Shown here: one piece after another, positions 16,116-24,227 of the stretch
How positions within the stretch are numbered: the stretch's first letter is position 1
Layout of the letters: the number at the start of each line of letters is the position of its first letter
NCBI RefSeq assembly: GCF_000427645.1
Contig: NZ_KE386571.1
Span: 558,001-622,000 of the forward strand
From: Sphingomonas phyllosphaerae FA2
GTDB lineage: Bacteria > Pseudomonadota > Alphaproteobacteria > Sphingomonadales > Sphingomonadaceae
Direction: 5' to 3'
DNA length: 64,000 nt
The notes under the pieces: model-generated
Told to the model about the DNA's origin: nothing
Seen by the model: the letters and a program-made list of their open reading frames with translations, nothing else
The model's database searches: none
Program-made: the position numbers and the translations under genes

Positions 16116-16606
16116 GCTTGGGGCTGGCTCGCGGACTCGGCCGACAGCTCGTTGTTGAGGTAGAGCTGCCACAGGTTCACGCCGCACAGGCCATCGAACC
16201 GGTCGAAGGTGTCCGCGTCGTCGCTGATGTGGGTGATGCTGCGGTCGCCGTTGGGCAGAACCTCGACCTTCACGCGCTCGCTCAGCTCGATCGTCAGCGA
16301 CAGGTCGCTGGTGTCGGCATCGAGCAGCTCGGCCTCGAAGGCGATCGGCTCGCCGTTTGGCTTGGCCATCAGCTCGGGCTGGTGCCGCGCGATCCACGCC
16401 AGCACCGGCACGATGATCTCGTCCGGGCTGCCCGAGAAGTCCTGCGCGACGAGGTTGGCGGTGTATCGGTACTCGAAGGAAAGGGAGGCGCCGGCGCGCG
16501 CCGCGACGCGCCCGCGGTCGACGAAGATCGACAGCGTCTCCGGGTTGGCGCGCAGTGAGGGCACGGCGCGCAGCAGGAGGTCGCGCAGGCTATCGATCTT
16601 CGTCAT
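16112..16606 (-). CDS. R: Phage tail completion protein R
   Basis: The 164-residue product is the P2 gpR tail completion protein. Typical parts are SLRDLLLRAVPSLRANPETL at the N-terminus, SFEYRYTANLVAQDFSG near residues 43-59 and PVLAWIARHQPELM. It works with S in finishing the tail end that meets the head. It lies ten bases after the tail spike gene. Confidence 0.92.
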   Translation of the reverse strand: MTKIDSLRDLLLRAVPSLRANPETLSIFVDRGRVAARAGASLSFEYRYTANLVAQDFSGSPDEIIVPVLAWIARHQPELMAKPNGEPIAFEAELLDADTSDLSLTIELSERVKVEVLPNGDRSITHISDDADTFDRFDGLCGVNLWQLYLNNELSAESASQPQA

Positions 16607-16616
16607 GGGCGTATCC

Positions 16617-19022
16617 TCACGAATTCGGCTGTTCGATCGCCCACGGCCACGCCGTCTGCGCAGCCGCAGCCGGGGCCGTCGTGACGGTGAAAACGCTGGT
16701 GGCAGCGTTCCACTCGATCTTCGAGACAGCGGCCATCGGCGCCAGCTTCAGGAAGCTGGCGTCCATCATCGCACCACGTTCGCAGGTGATGCCGCCGATC
16801 GAGATGGTGAAGGTCGTGGCACCCGACGCCTGATTCGCTGTGCCCCGGAGACTGTCGCTTTGCCGCGAGATGTTGCCGCGATTGACCGTCGCCGGGCCGG
16901 TGGTAGCGGGCAGCTTGAGCAACGCGCGCGCGCTCAGCTTGTCCACGTCGACATTGTCGATGTAGCGGTGCCCGCCGGCGACAGCGCCCGTCGTGCCGGC
17001 CTCGTTGATGATCATGTCGATGGGGCTGCGGCGCAGGCGAGTGCCGCGGATCTCCGAGTTCCGCGCGTTGTAGTTGAGGATCGCGCTGCCGAACGACTGA
17101 TCATACACCTCAAGCCCGCGCACCACCGCGCCGTCGACGAACTTCGTGGTGTCGTTGACCGTGCCGTGCAGCTGGAGCGCGGCACCGCCGATCGGCGACT
17201 GCACCTTGGTGTCGATGATACGCGGATCACGGCTGTCCAGGACGACGATGCTGGCACCCCCGTTGCGGACCGCGCGAGCCGTTGCCGTGCCGCCGGTCTC
17301 GTCGAGCGCGGCCGACGTCCGCTTGTAGTTGCGGATATCGACATAGTTCGTGCCGACCGCCTCGACGCGGAAGCCGCCGTTATTGTCGGCGTTCGCCGCA
17401 CCGGTGACCAGCAGCGACTGCGACGGAGGGCCGTCCGCCGACAGCGCAGGCACGTCAGCGGTGAACGTGACGCGCACGGTGTTGCCGGTGCGGTACGCGA
17501 TCGATGCGACGGCCAGCCCGGCTGCCACCACATTGGGACCGCGCGTATGGATGATATGGCAGTCGTTCACCAAGGCATTGTCGCAGCGCGTCAACAGGAT
17601 CGCGGTGTAGCCGGGGCATTTGATGGTGTGCCCGTGCAGCTCCAGATCCTGTACGTCGCTGACCACGACGCTGGAATTGCCATAGGAGGCAGACGTGGCG
17701 AGCGGGTTGATCGTCTCGCTGACACCGCCGAAGATCTTGATGCGGCGCATGATCGCACCATTCTCGCGCGGGGTCGGCGTGCCGTTCGGCTCGAAATAGA
17801 TCGCGATCGGCGAACCGAAGCCGCCGACCGGGTCAGCCTCCGTGATCAGATCGCAATTGTGGTACTCGATGTCCTGAATGACCGCCGCACCGGCCTTGTT
17901 GTTCATGTACGCCTTGATGCCGGAATGGCCGACGTTGCGGAAAGAGCAGGCGGTGTATTTGATCCGCTCCATGACGATGTCTTTGCAGTCGATCGTCTCA
18001 TGCGTCTGGCTGGAGCCGTCATCACCCGAGTAGGTGTGCACGCCGAAGACGTGAATGTCCGAGCAGGCGCCGCACAGGTGCACGCCATCCGAGCCGTGGC
18101 CCGGATTGAGATGCTCGAAATAGCCGCCGAGGATGACGCCGCGCCGGCTGTGATAAGGCTGGACCGCAAAATAGTCGTTGATGGTCGAGCCGGTGGTGCG
18201 GAAGCCCTCGACAAAGAACTTGTCGGTGAAGGTGATCCCGAGACCCTTGCGGCGCTTGCCCGGCGAATCACTGCCCAGCGCCGACGACAGGATGAACGAA
18301 CCGCCGCGACCATAGAAGACGAAGCCGGTGTTGCGGCCGAGATTCTTGGGATATTCGGTTTCGGCGACCGTCCCCATGAGCTTGTCGCACAGCGCGAAGC
18401 CTGCGCCCCAGCCGGTGCCGCAGACGATGTCGCCGGACATTTCGATGATCTGGCCAGAATTGTAGCGCAGCGGCATCTGCTGGCACAGAAAGCGCCGGCC
18501 GAGCGGAACGCGCGCAACGACACCGTCAGCGGCTGCGCCATCGAGCCAACGCTGGAGCGCCGGCCCATCGTCCGTGCCAATGTGCATGTTGGAGGCGTTG
18601 ACCGTCGTCACGGCCGAAGCGTTGAGAGTTACCTCGGTCGAGCTGACATAGGTCTTTACCGTCGAGACGAGATCACTGGCGTTGCCGGCGAACGCGATCA
18701 TCACGGTCTTTCCGACGTCGTCAGCTCGGAAGTTTGCGTCCGGCGAGGTCAGGCTAGGGCTGCCCGCGGTCATGCTGCCACGGCGATTGTGTCGCACGTC
18801 CCCTCTAGCACCGAAGCCGATGCGGAACGGGGTATAGGCACCGACGCTGTCGGCCACCTCGTTGATTGCCGCAGCGGGCGTATCCCTTGCGGCGGTCTTG
18901 AGCAGGTCCATGCCCAACGCAGCAGGCAGTTGCTCGCGCACGGCGACCGCGGCGCCGGCGCTTTCGGCCAGCAGCCCGGCGCGGTACGCGGCTGCGCGCT
19001 GTTCAATCGTCGAAACGCCCAT
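16617..19022 (-). CDS. Tail spike-like protein with parallel beta-helix (putative polysaccharide-degrading)
   Basis: The 801-residue product has an N-terminal helical attachment region (residues 1-55) and then a pectate-lyase-like right-handed beta-helix, suggested by many repeating hydrophobic-polar strands. Around residue 345 the segment HVFGVHTYSGDDGSSQTHE resembles the active site region of polygalacturonase-like enzymes. Such spikes bind or cut capsule or exopolysaccharide. It sits between the spanin genes and R, not next to the main fibre gene, so it is probably a second, module-borne receptor device. The enzyme activity is inferred. Confidence 0.75.
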   Translation of the reverse strand: MGVSTIEQRAAAYRAGLLAESAGAAVAVREQLPAALGMDLLKTAARDTPAAAINEVADSVGAYTPFRIGFGARGDVRHNRRGSMTAGSPSLTSPDANFRADDVGKTVMIAFAGNASDLVSTVKTYVSSTEVTLNASAVTTVNASNMHIGTDDGPALQRWLDGAAADGVVARVPLGRRFLCQQMPLRYNSGQIIEMSGDIVCGTGWGAGFALCDKLMGTVAETEYPKNLGRNTGFVFYGRGGSFILSSALGSDSPGKRRKGLGITFTDKFFVEGFRTTGSTINDYFAVQPYHSRRGVILGGYFEHLNPGHGSDGVHLCGACSDIHVFGVHTYSGDDGSSQTHETIDCKDIVMERIKYTACSFRNVGHSGIKAYMNNKAGAAVIQDIEYHNCDLITEADPVGGFGSPIAIYFEPNGTPTPRENGAIMRRIKIFGGVSETINPLATSASYGNSSVVVSDVQDLELHGHTIKCPGYTAILLTRCDNALVNDCHIIHTRGPNVVAAGLAVASIAYRTGNTVRVTFTADVPALSADGPPSQSLLVTGAANADNNGGFRVEAVGTNYVDIRNYKRTSAALDETGGTATARAVRNGGASIVVLDSRDPRIIDTKVQSPIGGAALQLHGTVNDTTKFVDGAVVRGLEVYDQSFGSAILNYNARNSEIRGTRLRRSPIDMIINEAGTTGAVAGGHRYIDNVDVDKLSARALLKLPATTGPATVNRGNISRQSDSLRGTANQASGATTFTISIGGITCERGAMMDASFLKLAPMAAVSKIEWNAATSVFTVTTAPAAAAQTAWPWAIEQPNS

Positions 19023-19024
19023 GG

Positions 19025-19354
19025 TCAGTCCTTCTTGGGTGCAGTGCAGGTGCCGGGCGCATTCCAGTCGATCAGGCGATCGAGCCGGCCGGCTACGGCG
19101 GCAAAGGCGCGCGCGAGGCGGATCACGCCGGCGCGCAGTCGGGTCGGCATCTGGGCGACAAGCTGTGGATCCTCGGGCAGCCCTTCGGGGCGCTCGGCAC
19201 AGGTCAGCAACTCGGCGGGTGGCGTATCCTTCACCGGCACCGCGACCGGCACCGGCTTCTCGACGATCTCAGCGCGGTGGGCGCAGCCCGGCAACGCCGT
19301 TGACAGCAGCAGTCCACTCACGATCGACAAGGTTGCGGCGTTCGGCTTGAGCAT
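19025..19354 (-). CDS. o-spanin, Rz1-like outer membrane lipoprotein
   Basis: The 109-residue product has a signal peptide ending in the lipobox LPGC with Cys24, followed by a proline-rich stretch (VEKPVPVAVPVKDTPP), both typical of Rz1. Its ATG at 19354 lies inside the 3' end of the Rz-like gene in another frame, an 86-base overlap. It would pair with the inner membrane spanin to fuse the membranes in the last step of lysis. Confidence 0.82.
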   Translation of the reverse strand: MLKPNAATLSIVSGLLLSTALPGCAHRAEIVEKPVPVAVPVKDTPPAELLTCAERPEGLPEDPQLVAQMPTRLRAGVIRLARAFAAVAGRLDRLIDWNAPGTCTAPKKD

Positions 19355-19742
19355 CGGCGATCTCCATGCGGTGCGCGGCGTCGCGGGCCGCCGCGGCCGC
19401 GCGGCGCGCGGCATTGTTGTCGGTGAGTTGGCGGGCGTCGTGATCGGCCAGCGCCTGCGCCAGCGTCGCGGCCGTGATCTGGTCGGTGCGCGCCTTGAAG
19501 TCAGCGAGGCCGGCGATCTTCAGGCGGCATGCCTCGCCGCGCTTCAGCTTGCCCGCGGTGAAATCGCCGCCGGCGCTGGCACAGATCAGCTCGGCGCGGC
19601 GCAGCAGATCGTCGCGGTCGGCAACGGCGCTGCGCAGCTGGACGTAGAGCCATGCGCCCGCACCCGCGACGGCGAGCAGGACGATGAACGCCATCTCGGC
19701 GCGCAGCTTGGCGGTGATGCCGCCCAGCAAGGTCTTGAGCAT
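19269..19742 (-). CDS. i-spanin, Rz-like inner membrane protein
   Basis: The 157-residue product has one N-terminal membrane span (AFIVLLAVAGAGAWLYVQL, about residues 18-36) and a long charged helical periplasmic part ending in DAAHRMEIADAQAERRNLVD, the usual Rz plan. The ATG at 19742 begins 11 bases after the M15 peptidase gene ends. Its 3' end overlaps the Rz1-like gene. Confidence 0.8.
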   Translation of the reverse strand: MLKTLLGGITAKLRAEMAFIVLLAVAGAGAWLYVQLRSAVADRDDLLRRAELICASAGGDFTAGKLKRGEACRLKIAGLADFKARTDQITAATLAQALADHDARQLTDNNAARRAAAAARDAAHRMEIADAQAERRNLVDREWTAAVNGVAGLRPPR

Positions 19743-19753
19743 CTTCACCCCTC

Positions 19754-20221
19754 TCAGTCGGGCAGGCCGGCGGCGTAGACCGGGCCGTGCGTGCCGATCG
19801 TCATCGTCAGCACCTGCCGGCGGTTGCGGCCGGCCGCGTAGGAGACGTGCACCCAGCCGCTGTTCGGATCGCCGGCGCGGTGCGCCTCGAGGATCAGCTG
19901 GTCGAACTCGATATGGGTAGCGATCCACGCGGCCAGATCCGCGTTCGACACGCCGTCGATCTCGATATCCGCCGCCTCGCCGCGGCGGTGCTGGCTGGTC
20001 GACGAAGAGCCGACCGCGGCGTTGGTCTTGGCCGAGCGATAGCCGCTGTTGACCCGCACCGGGCGGCCGAAGTGCGCGCGCACCGGCTCCAGCACCTTCA
20101 GGCAGACGAGCCGCAGCGCGTCGACGTGCGCGGCGAGCTGCGGCTGATTGCTGTCGCCGATGCGGGCAGCCGTGGCGCTGGCAGTCATCTCGGCGAGGGT
20201 AAAGTGAGGCGAGAGCTTCAT
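19754..20221 (-). CDS. M15-family peptidase, putative second endolysin
   Basis: The 155-residue product is a compact peptidase M15 (D-Ala-D-Ala carboxypeptidase-like). Zinc ligands are visible in SQHRRGEAADIEI and GWVHVSY, and SGYRS precedes them as in the family. It lacks a signal peptide and would need the holin. Its ATG overlaps the lysozyme stop by four bases. Having both a glycosidase and a peptidase in one lysis cassette gives two kinds of cuts in the wall. Confidence 0.87.
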   Translation of the reverse strand: MKLSPHFTLAEMTASATAARIGDSNQPQLAAHVDALRLVCLKVLEPVRAHFGRPVRVNSGYRSAKTNAAVGSSSTSQHRRGEAADIEIDGVSNADLAAWIATHIEFDQLILEAHRAGDPNSGWVHVSYAAGRNRRQVLTMTIGTHGPVYAAGLPD

Positions 20222-20757
20222 GCGAAATCCCTTCCGGTGCGCATCATCGTGGCGAGGCGTATCGAGCGGCCGCCGACCTGCGTCGCCCACAGGGAGGCCA
20301 GCATTGCGATGGCGGCGCGGCCGAAGTCGCCTTCCTCCATGCGCGCGAGCGCCTGCACGAAGGTGGCGAGGCGCGCCGGCCCCATGTTGAAGCACATGTT
20401 GAGCAGCACGCGCTGACGGGGCGCGTTCATCCGGCGCCACCATGGCCAGCGGCGATCCAGCGCGCGCTCGGCCGCATCGATATCGTTGGCGAGCAGCGCG
20501 CGCGACTGCGCCGGCGTGATCCCGGTCAGGACGCAGATCCCGACCGTCAGGCCCAGCGTGCGCTGTTCGGCGGGCGTGATGCCGACCGCGTCGAGGTTGC
20601 GGCCGACGCCGATCGTGCGCTTGCCCTCGGTGCAGCGGTAGACGCGGAGCTTCTCGCCCTCGTCGCGCACCAGCTCGGCGACGAGCTTGACGCGATCGTA
20701 GGTTGCGGGGGGCAGGGCGGCGAGCTGCGCGCCGGTGCGAATGACAGGCGTGGTCAC
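20218..20757 (-). CDS. Phage lysozyme, GH24 family endolysin
   Basis: The 179-residue product matches the T4-type lysozyme core: Glu33 in VRDEGEKL, Cys42 in YRCTEG and Thr48 in KRTIGVG hold the spacing of T4 Glu11-Asp20-Thr26. Cys replaces Asp at the second position, a change found in several GH24 endolysins. No signal-anchor segment is seen, so release depends on the holin. I chose the GTG at 20757, which overlaps the holin stop by four bases. Confidence 0.88.
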   Translation of the reverse strand: MTTPVIRTGAQLAALPPATYDRVKLVAELVRDEGEKLRVYRCTEGKRTIGVGRNLDAVGITPAEQRTLGLTVGICVLTGITPAQSRALLANDIDAAERALDRRWPWWRRMNAPRQRVLLNMCFNMGPARLATFVQALARMEEGDFGRAAIAMLASLWATQVGGRSIRLATMMRTGRDFA

Positions 20758-21098
20758 GAGCGATCCCCGCGGGGCAGGAAGCGGTCGATCAGCGCGGCCG
20801 GGATTTCGGCGACGCGCTCGACCAGCGCATGGGTCACGCGCGGGGTCGCCTTGTAGGCGATCATGCCGGTGACGAACTGGATCGCCTGAAGCACGAACGC
20901 GCTCCAATCGGTGACGCTGTGGATCGCGCCGCCGACGAAGTACGATACGCACACGCCCACCGACAGCTGGACGAAGCGTTGGCGCCACGTCAGGCCGGGT
21001 TCGTAGGCGAGGCTGACCGCAGCGCCGAGCGCGGACGGCACCAGCCCGGCGATGAAGGCGCTGGCGGCAAGGGCGGCCTCGTGGATGAGATGCTTCAT
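20754..21098 (-). CDS. Putative holin
   Basis: The 114-residue product has hydrophobic segments at about residues 7-33, 44-62 and 65-84, with short loops and a charged C-terminus (LIDRFLPRGDRS). Size, topology and place directly before the lysozyme gene argue for the holin that opens the inner membrane. No specific holin family is assigned. Confidence 0.72.
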   Translation of the reverse strand: MKHLIHEAALAASAFIAGLVPSALGAAVSLAYEPGLTWRQRFVQLSVGVCVSYFVGGAIHSVTDWSAFVLQAIQFVTGMIAYKATPRVTHALVERVAEIPAALIDRFLPRGDRS

Positions 21099-21100
21099 GG

Positions 21101-21319
21101 TCAGTCCCAGAGCTGGATGAGGTCGCGGGTGGGTGTCGCCGGCGTGGTCGGCGCGGGCGGCACGATGACGATGGTGCCGGCGGGCAGCACAGGCCCGGCG
21201 TCGGCGATGCCGGGGTTGAGCGCGATCACGCCGGGCAGATCGGCCGGACCGAGCGCACAGGTGCGCCAGACCAGCTCGTCGAGCGTGTCGCCGGTGCGGG
21301 CGGTGACCGTCTCGGCCAT
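21101..21319 (-). CDS. X: Phage tail protein X (LysM-like)
   Basis: The 72-residue product is the P2 gpX family, a small LysM-like baseplate component: RTGDTLDELVWRTCA, then LPGVIALNPGIAD and VLPAGTIVIVPP. The ATG shares one base with the stop of L. It precedes the holin by two bases, as in P2 (L-X-Y-K). Confidence 0.93.
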   Translation of the reverse strand: MAETVTARTGDTLDELVWRTCALGPADLPGVIALNPGIADAGPVLPAGTIVIVPPAPTTPATPTRDLIQLWD

Positions 21320-21822
21320 CAGATCAGCTCGACGTCGGTGCGCGTGCGGCCGAGGATCGCGCGGATGGCGTGGATGGCGTCGCGGCGCAGCTCGCCCACG
21401 GACGGATCGAGATCCTCGACGCGGCGGTCGCCGGCGCCGGTCAGATCGGTGTCGCGGTAGCGCTCCACCGCCAGCGCCTTCGTCCAGGCGGTGACGGCTT
21501 GCCGGTAGAGGATGATCTTGCGGCTTTCGCCCATGATCGTGGTCGCGGGCACCGCGGCGAGCGTCGTGTAACCGGCGGCGATCTGCGCGGCCTGCCAGTC
21601 GGCGAGCTGATCGCCGACCCAGATCAATGCCGAGAGCACCGCCTCGCGCAGCCGTTCCGGGGTCACGGATTCGCGCAGCCGCGCCTGCGCGCGGAGTGCG
21701 GTCAAGTCGACGCCGGGAAACCAACTGTCATGGTCGACCGGCTCGGCCGCGGCCGGGGCAGGGGTGACGGGGCCGTCGCAGGCTCTGGTCGCAAAGGCCG
21801 GGATGATCAGCGGCGCGCTCAC
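21319..21822 (-). CDS. L: Head completion/stabilisation protein L
   Basis: The 167-residue product is P2 gpL-like: HDSWFPGVDLTALRAQARL near residues 31-49, AVLSALIWVGDQLADW, and IILYRQAVTAWTKALAVERYRD. It completes the filled head at the portal. It follows a small membrane protein gene that separates it from M, and overlaps that gene by four bases. Confidence 0.92.
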   Translation of the reverse strand: MSAPLIIPAFATRACDGPVTPAPAAAEPVDHDSWFPGVDLTALRAQARLRESVTPERLREAVLSALIWVGDQLADWQAAQIAAGYTTLAAVPATTIMGESRKIILYRQAVTAWTKALAVERYRDTDLTGAGDRRVEDLDPSVGELRRDAIHAIRAILGRTRTDVELI

Positions 21823-22046
21823 GGCAGCTGCGGGATAAAGGCGATCGTCGCCAGCACGAAGATTAGCAAACCGAGCAGGGCGATCACCGCGAAGCCGACG
21901 CGCCCCGGAACCTCAATGACAAACGGCCGCTCGGCCGCGACGGCGATCACCGTCCCGACGAAGCCGACAAACGTCAGCGCCGCACCGATCCCGAGAAAGA
22001 GAACGGTGGTGAGTAGCAGGGCGATGGCGACGAGGTCGGCGAACAT
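21819..22046 (-). CDS. Small two-span membrane protein between M and L
   Basis: The 75-residue product consists of two hydrophobic spans (about residues 5-38 and 49-72) joined by a short loop (AAERPFVIEVPGR). It lies inside the head operon where P2 has none, overlapping the start of L by four bases. Size and topology would suit a holin or antiholin, or a superinfection-exclusion membrane protein; the sequence does not decide. Confidence 0.6.
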   Translation of the reverse strand: MFADLVAIALLLTTVLFLGIGAALTFVGFVGTVIAVAAERPFVIEVPGRVGFAVIALLGLLIFVLATIAFIPQLP

Positions 22047-22152
22047 GGCAGGTTCCTGTTAGTTTCGGGGGTGGGAACCGGGTTGAGGGCGGCCCTGCGA
22101 CCCAAAGGTCTCCCGCCTCACGCGATTCGCCCCCGAGCGCCGGGAGGCGAGG

Positions 22153-23013
22153 TCAGTCCGCCGGCTTGTCGCCGGCGGTGTCGGTTGCGGACTGAAGCGC
22201 ATCCACGGCACGCTCCAGCTCCTGAAGGGGGCGGGCCGGCGTCGGCGCGGGCAGGGCGGCAAGCACCTTTTCCAGCCCCCTGATCTGTGTCTTGACGCCG
22301 ACGCGATCATGCAGCGCCTGCGCGGCGGCGAGGCGCTCGATCGCAGCGGTGGCGAGGCGGCGTGCATCGTCCGTGCTGGCGGCATCGACGCCGCGCGCGA
22401 CTTCGGTGCCGATCGCCTTCAGGAGCTTGGCGCGCACCTCGTCGTGCATGTCGATGCCGTCGACCAGCGCCTCGACCTGTTCCAGCACGTCGATCGGGAA
22501 GGCGTTGCCGGCGGACTGCGCATTCAACGCGGCTTCGGCGATTTGCTCGACGATCAGCGTTGCGGGGTCGCGCTTGTAGCGCGCGGGCAGCGCAACGTCG
22601 TGGCGCAGGACGTGTTCGGCCAGCTCCAGCGCGTATGCCCAGAAGCCGATGTCGATCGCCCAGACCATGATGGTGGGCAGCACCTCGTCGGCGCCCGTGG
22701 GGGCGAGCGGGCCGCGCTCGGCGTTGCGGCCGGCTTCGAGCAGCCCGTCACACCATGCGCGATATTCGCCGATCATCACCTGCTTGACCGCGATCTTGTT
22801 GGCGACCGACTTGATGTCCTTCAGCCGGCGAAGGTCGACCTGCATGCGCAGGTTGATGGTATGCGCGGCGGTGCTAATGCCGCCGGCGGGGATCGGGGCG
22901 TGCCCCGCCGCGGCGTCGGACGCCGCGGCGGGAGCCAGTCCGCTTTCCATGGCAGGAGCAGACGCGGCGGTCAGGGACTGGATATATTCCCGGTGTCGAC
23001 GAGCGAGGCTCAT
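22153..23013 (-). CDS. M: Terminase small subunit / endonuclease M
   Basis: The 286-residue product is P2 gpM-like, the small terminase subunit. N-terminal SLARRHREYIQSL and the blocks ADEVLPTIMVWAIDIG and LAEHVLRHDVALPARYKRDP are typical. The C-terminal 70 residues are Ala-rich and longer than in P2. It lies between capsid N and the small membrane protein. Confidence 0.92.
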   Translation of the reverse strand: MSLARRHREYIQSLTAASAPAMESGLAPAAASDAAAGHAPIPAGGISTAAHTINLRMQVDLRRLKDIKSVANKIAVKQVMIGEYRAWCDGLLEAGRNAERGPLAPTGADEVLPTIMVWAIDIGFWAYALELAEHVLRHDVALPARYKRDPATLIVEQIAEAALNAQSAGNAFPIDVLEQVEALVDGIDMHDEVRAKLLKAIGTEVARGVDAASTDDARRLATAAIERLAAAQALHDRVGVKTQIRGLEKVLAALPAPTPARPLQELERAVDALQSATDTAGDKPAD

Positions 23014-23072
23014 GCGCGTGTCCTGTGGAAAGCGGGCTGTTCGGGGATGGGGTTGGTTGGGCGCGAAGCCGC

Positions 23073-24173
23073 TTACGGCTTCTTCGTCTGGACGATGTTC
23101 TCGACGAGCGCGCAGCAGCCGTAATCCTCGACCACATAGGCTTCGTTCACCGACTGATAGTCGGCGAGCTGGTCGAACTCCGGCTCTTCCTTGAGCTGGC
23201 GGCGCTGCGTGCCCTCCTGGACGTAGATCGACAGATTATCGAGCTTGGTGACCAGCAGCGCGTTCTGCGGGAAGAACGGCACCATGATCGCGGTCTTGCC
23301 GCCGATCTGCTTGGGCAACGTCAGGATGCGGTTGCGCGCCTCCATCTCGGTCGCCTTGTCGCCGGCGGCGTTGATGACGTTCAGGAAGCGATCCTGCACG
23401 AGGTCGCGGCCGACGATCACGACGATGTCGGTATCGTCGCGGTGCCATTCGTCCATGATCTCGATCGCGTCGAAGACGAGCGCGTCGAGGTTCACGTAAT
23501 CGACGTCGGTGCCGGGCGTGCCGGCGGCGACGTAGATCTTCCCGGGCGCGGTCACCACGCCTTGCGCGTTGCGGGTCGCGGCGGCGAATGCGCCGCCGGC
23601 GATGTGGCGCGCCGGCGCGAAGGTGCGGATCTTGTAGAGCCAGCCGTAATTGACGTCCTGCAACAGCGGGAAGGCGACGATGTCGGTGGTGTCGGCCTTG
23701 GCGACGCCGTTCCAGCCGATCATGATCCGGTCACGACCGCGCTGCTTGACGATCACCTCGCCGTAGAGCTTCTGGAACTCGGGCATGCCCGCCCACATGT
23801 CGAGCTTGGCGTATTTGATCGCGGTGTCCGAGTTGGTCTGCTCGCAGCGATACTTGCCCTTGTCGAGCGTGTCGGTCGGATCGATCGGGCGACGACGTAC
23901 ACCGGTGGCGCTGTTGGTCAGTGTGCGGCTGGCGATCGGGCGCGTGACTCCCAGCCCGACCTTGGCCCCTTCCTGCTCCTTGACCGGGATGACGTTGATC
24001 TTGGTCAGGAAGTCGCTCGACGCCTGAATTACCTCTTCCAGCTTCTGCTGGACCACGGGGGCGACGGCGAACTCGTGTTGGCCGGTGAGGACGGACACGT
24101 CCACGCCGTTGAGCTGTGCAATGCGCGACAGCATGTTGTTGAAGACGACGCGGGTTTCGTTGCGCATGGGCAT
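23073..24173 (-). CDS. N: Major capsid protein N
   Basis: The 366-residue product is the P2 gpN major capsid protein. Recognisable segments are LTGQHEFAVAPVVQQKLEEV near residues 29-48, FLTKINVIPVKEQEG, and LDMWAGMPEFQKLYGEVIV. In P2 the N-terminus is removed by O during maturation. The gene follows O with a 54-base gap. Confidence 0.96.
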   Translation of the reverse strand: MPMRNETRVVFNNMLSRIAQLNGVDVSVLTGQHEFAVAPVVQQKLEEVIQASSDFLTKINVIPVKEQEGAKVGLGVTRPIASRTLTNSATGVRRRPIDPTDTLDKGKYRCEQTNSDTAIKYAKLDMWAGMPEFQKLYGEVIVKQRGRDRIMIGWNGVAKADTTDIVAFPLLQDVNYGWLYKIRTFAPARHIAGGAFAAATRNAQGVVTAPGKIYVAAGTPGTDVDYVNLDALVFDAIEIMDEWHRDDTDIVVIVGRDLVQDRFLNVINAAGDKATEMEARNRILTLPKQIGGKTAIMVPFFPQNALLVTKLDNLSIYVQEGTQRRQLKEEPEFDQLADYQSVNEAYVVEDYGCCALVENIVQTKKP

Positions 24174-24227
24174 GGCTGTCAGGGTTCCTGTGGGGCGGCT
24201 GGCGGGGCGGGGTGAGCGGGGCGGCGA

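Noticed and set aside
16209..19778. A 1189-codon open frame on the plus strand opposite the tail spike, R and spanin genes
   Set aside because: Its product is Arg/Asp-rich with no domain; it mirrors the minus-strand genes and arises from high GC at third positions.
23020..23045. TCCTGTGGAAAGCGG upstream of M considered as a fourth operator
   Set aside because: Only one arm is present and part of it is the Shine-Dalgarno of M on the other strand.
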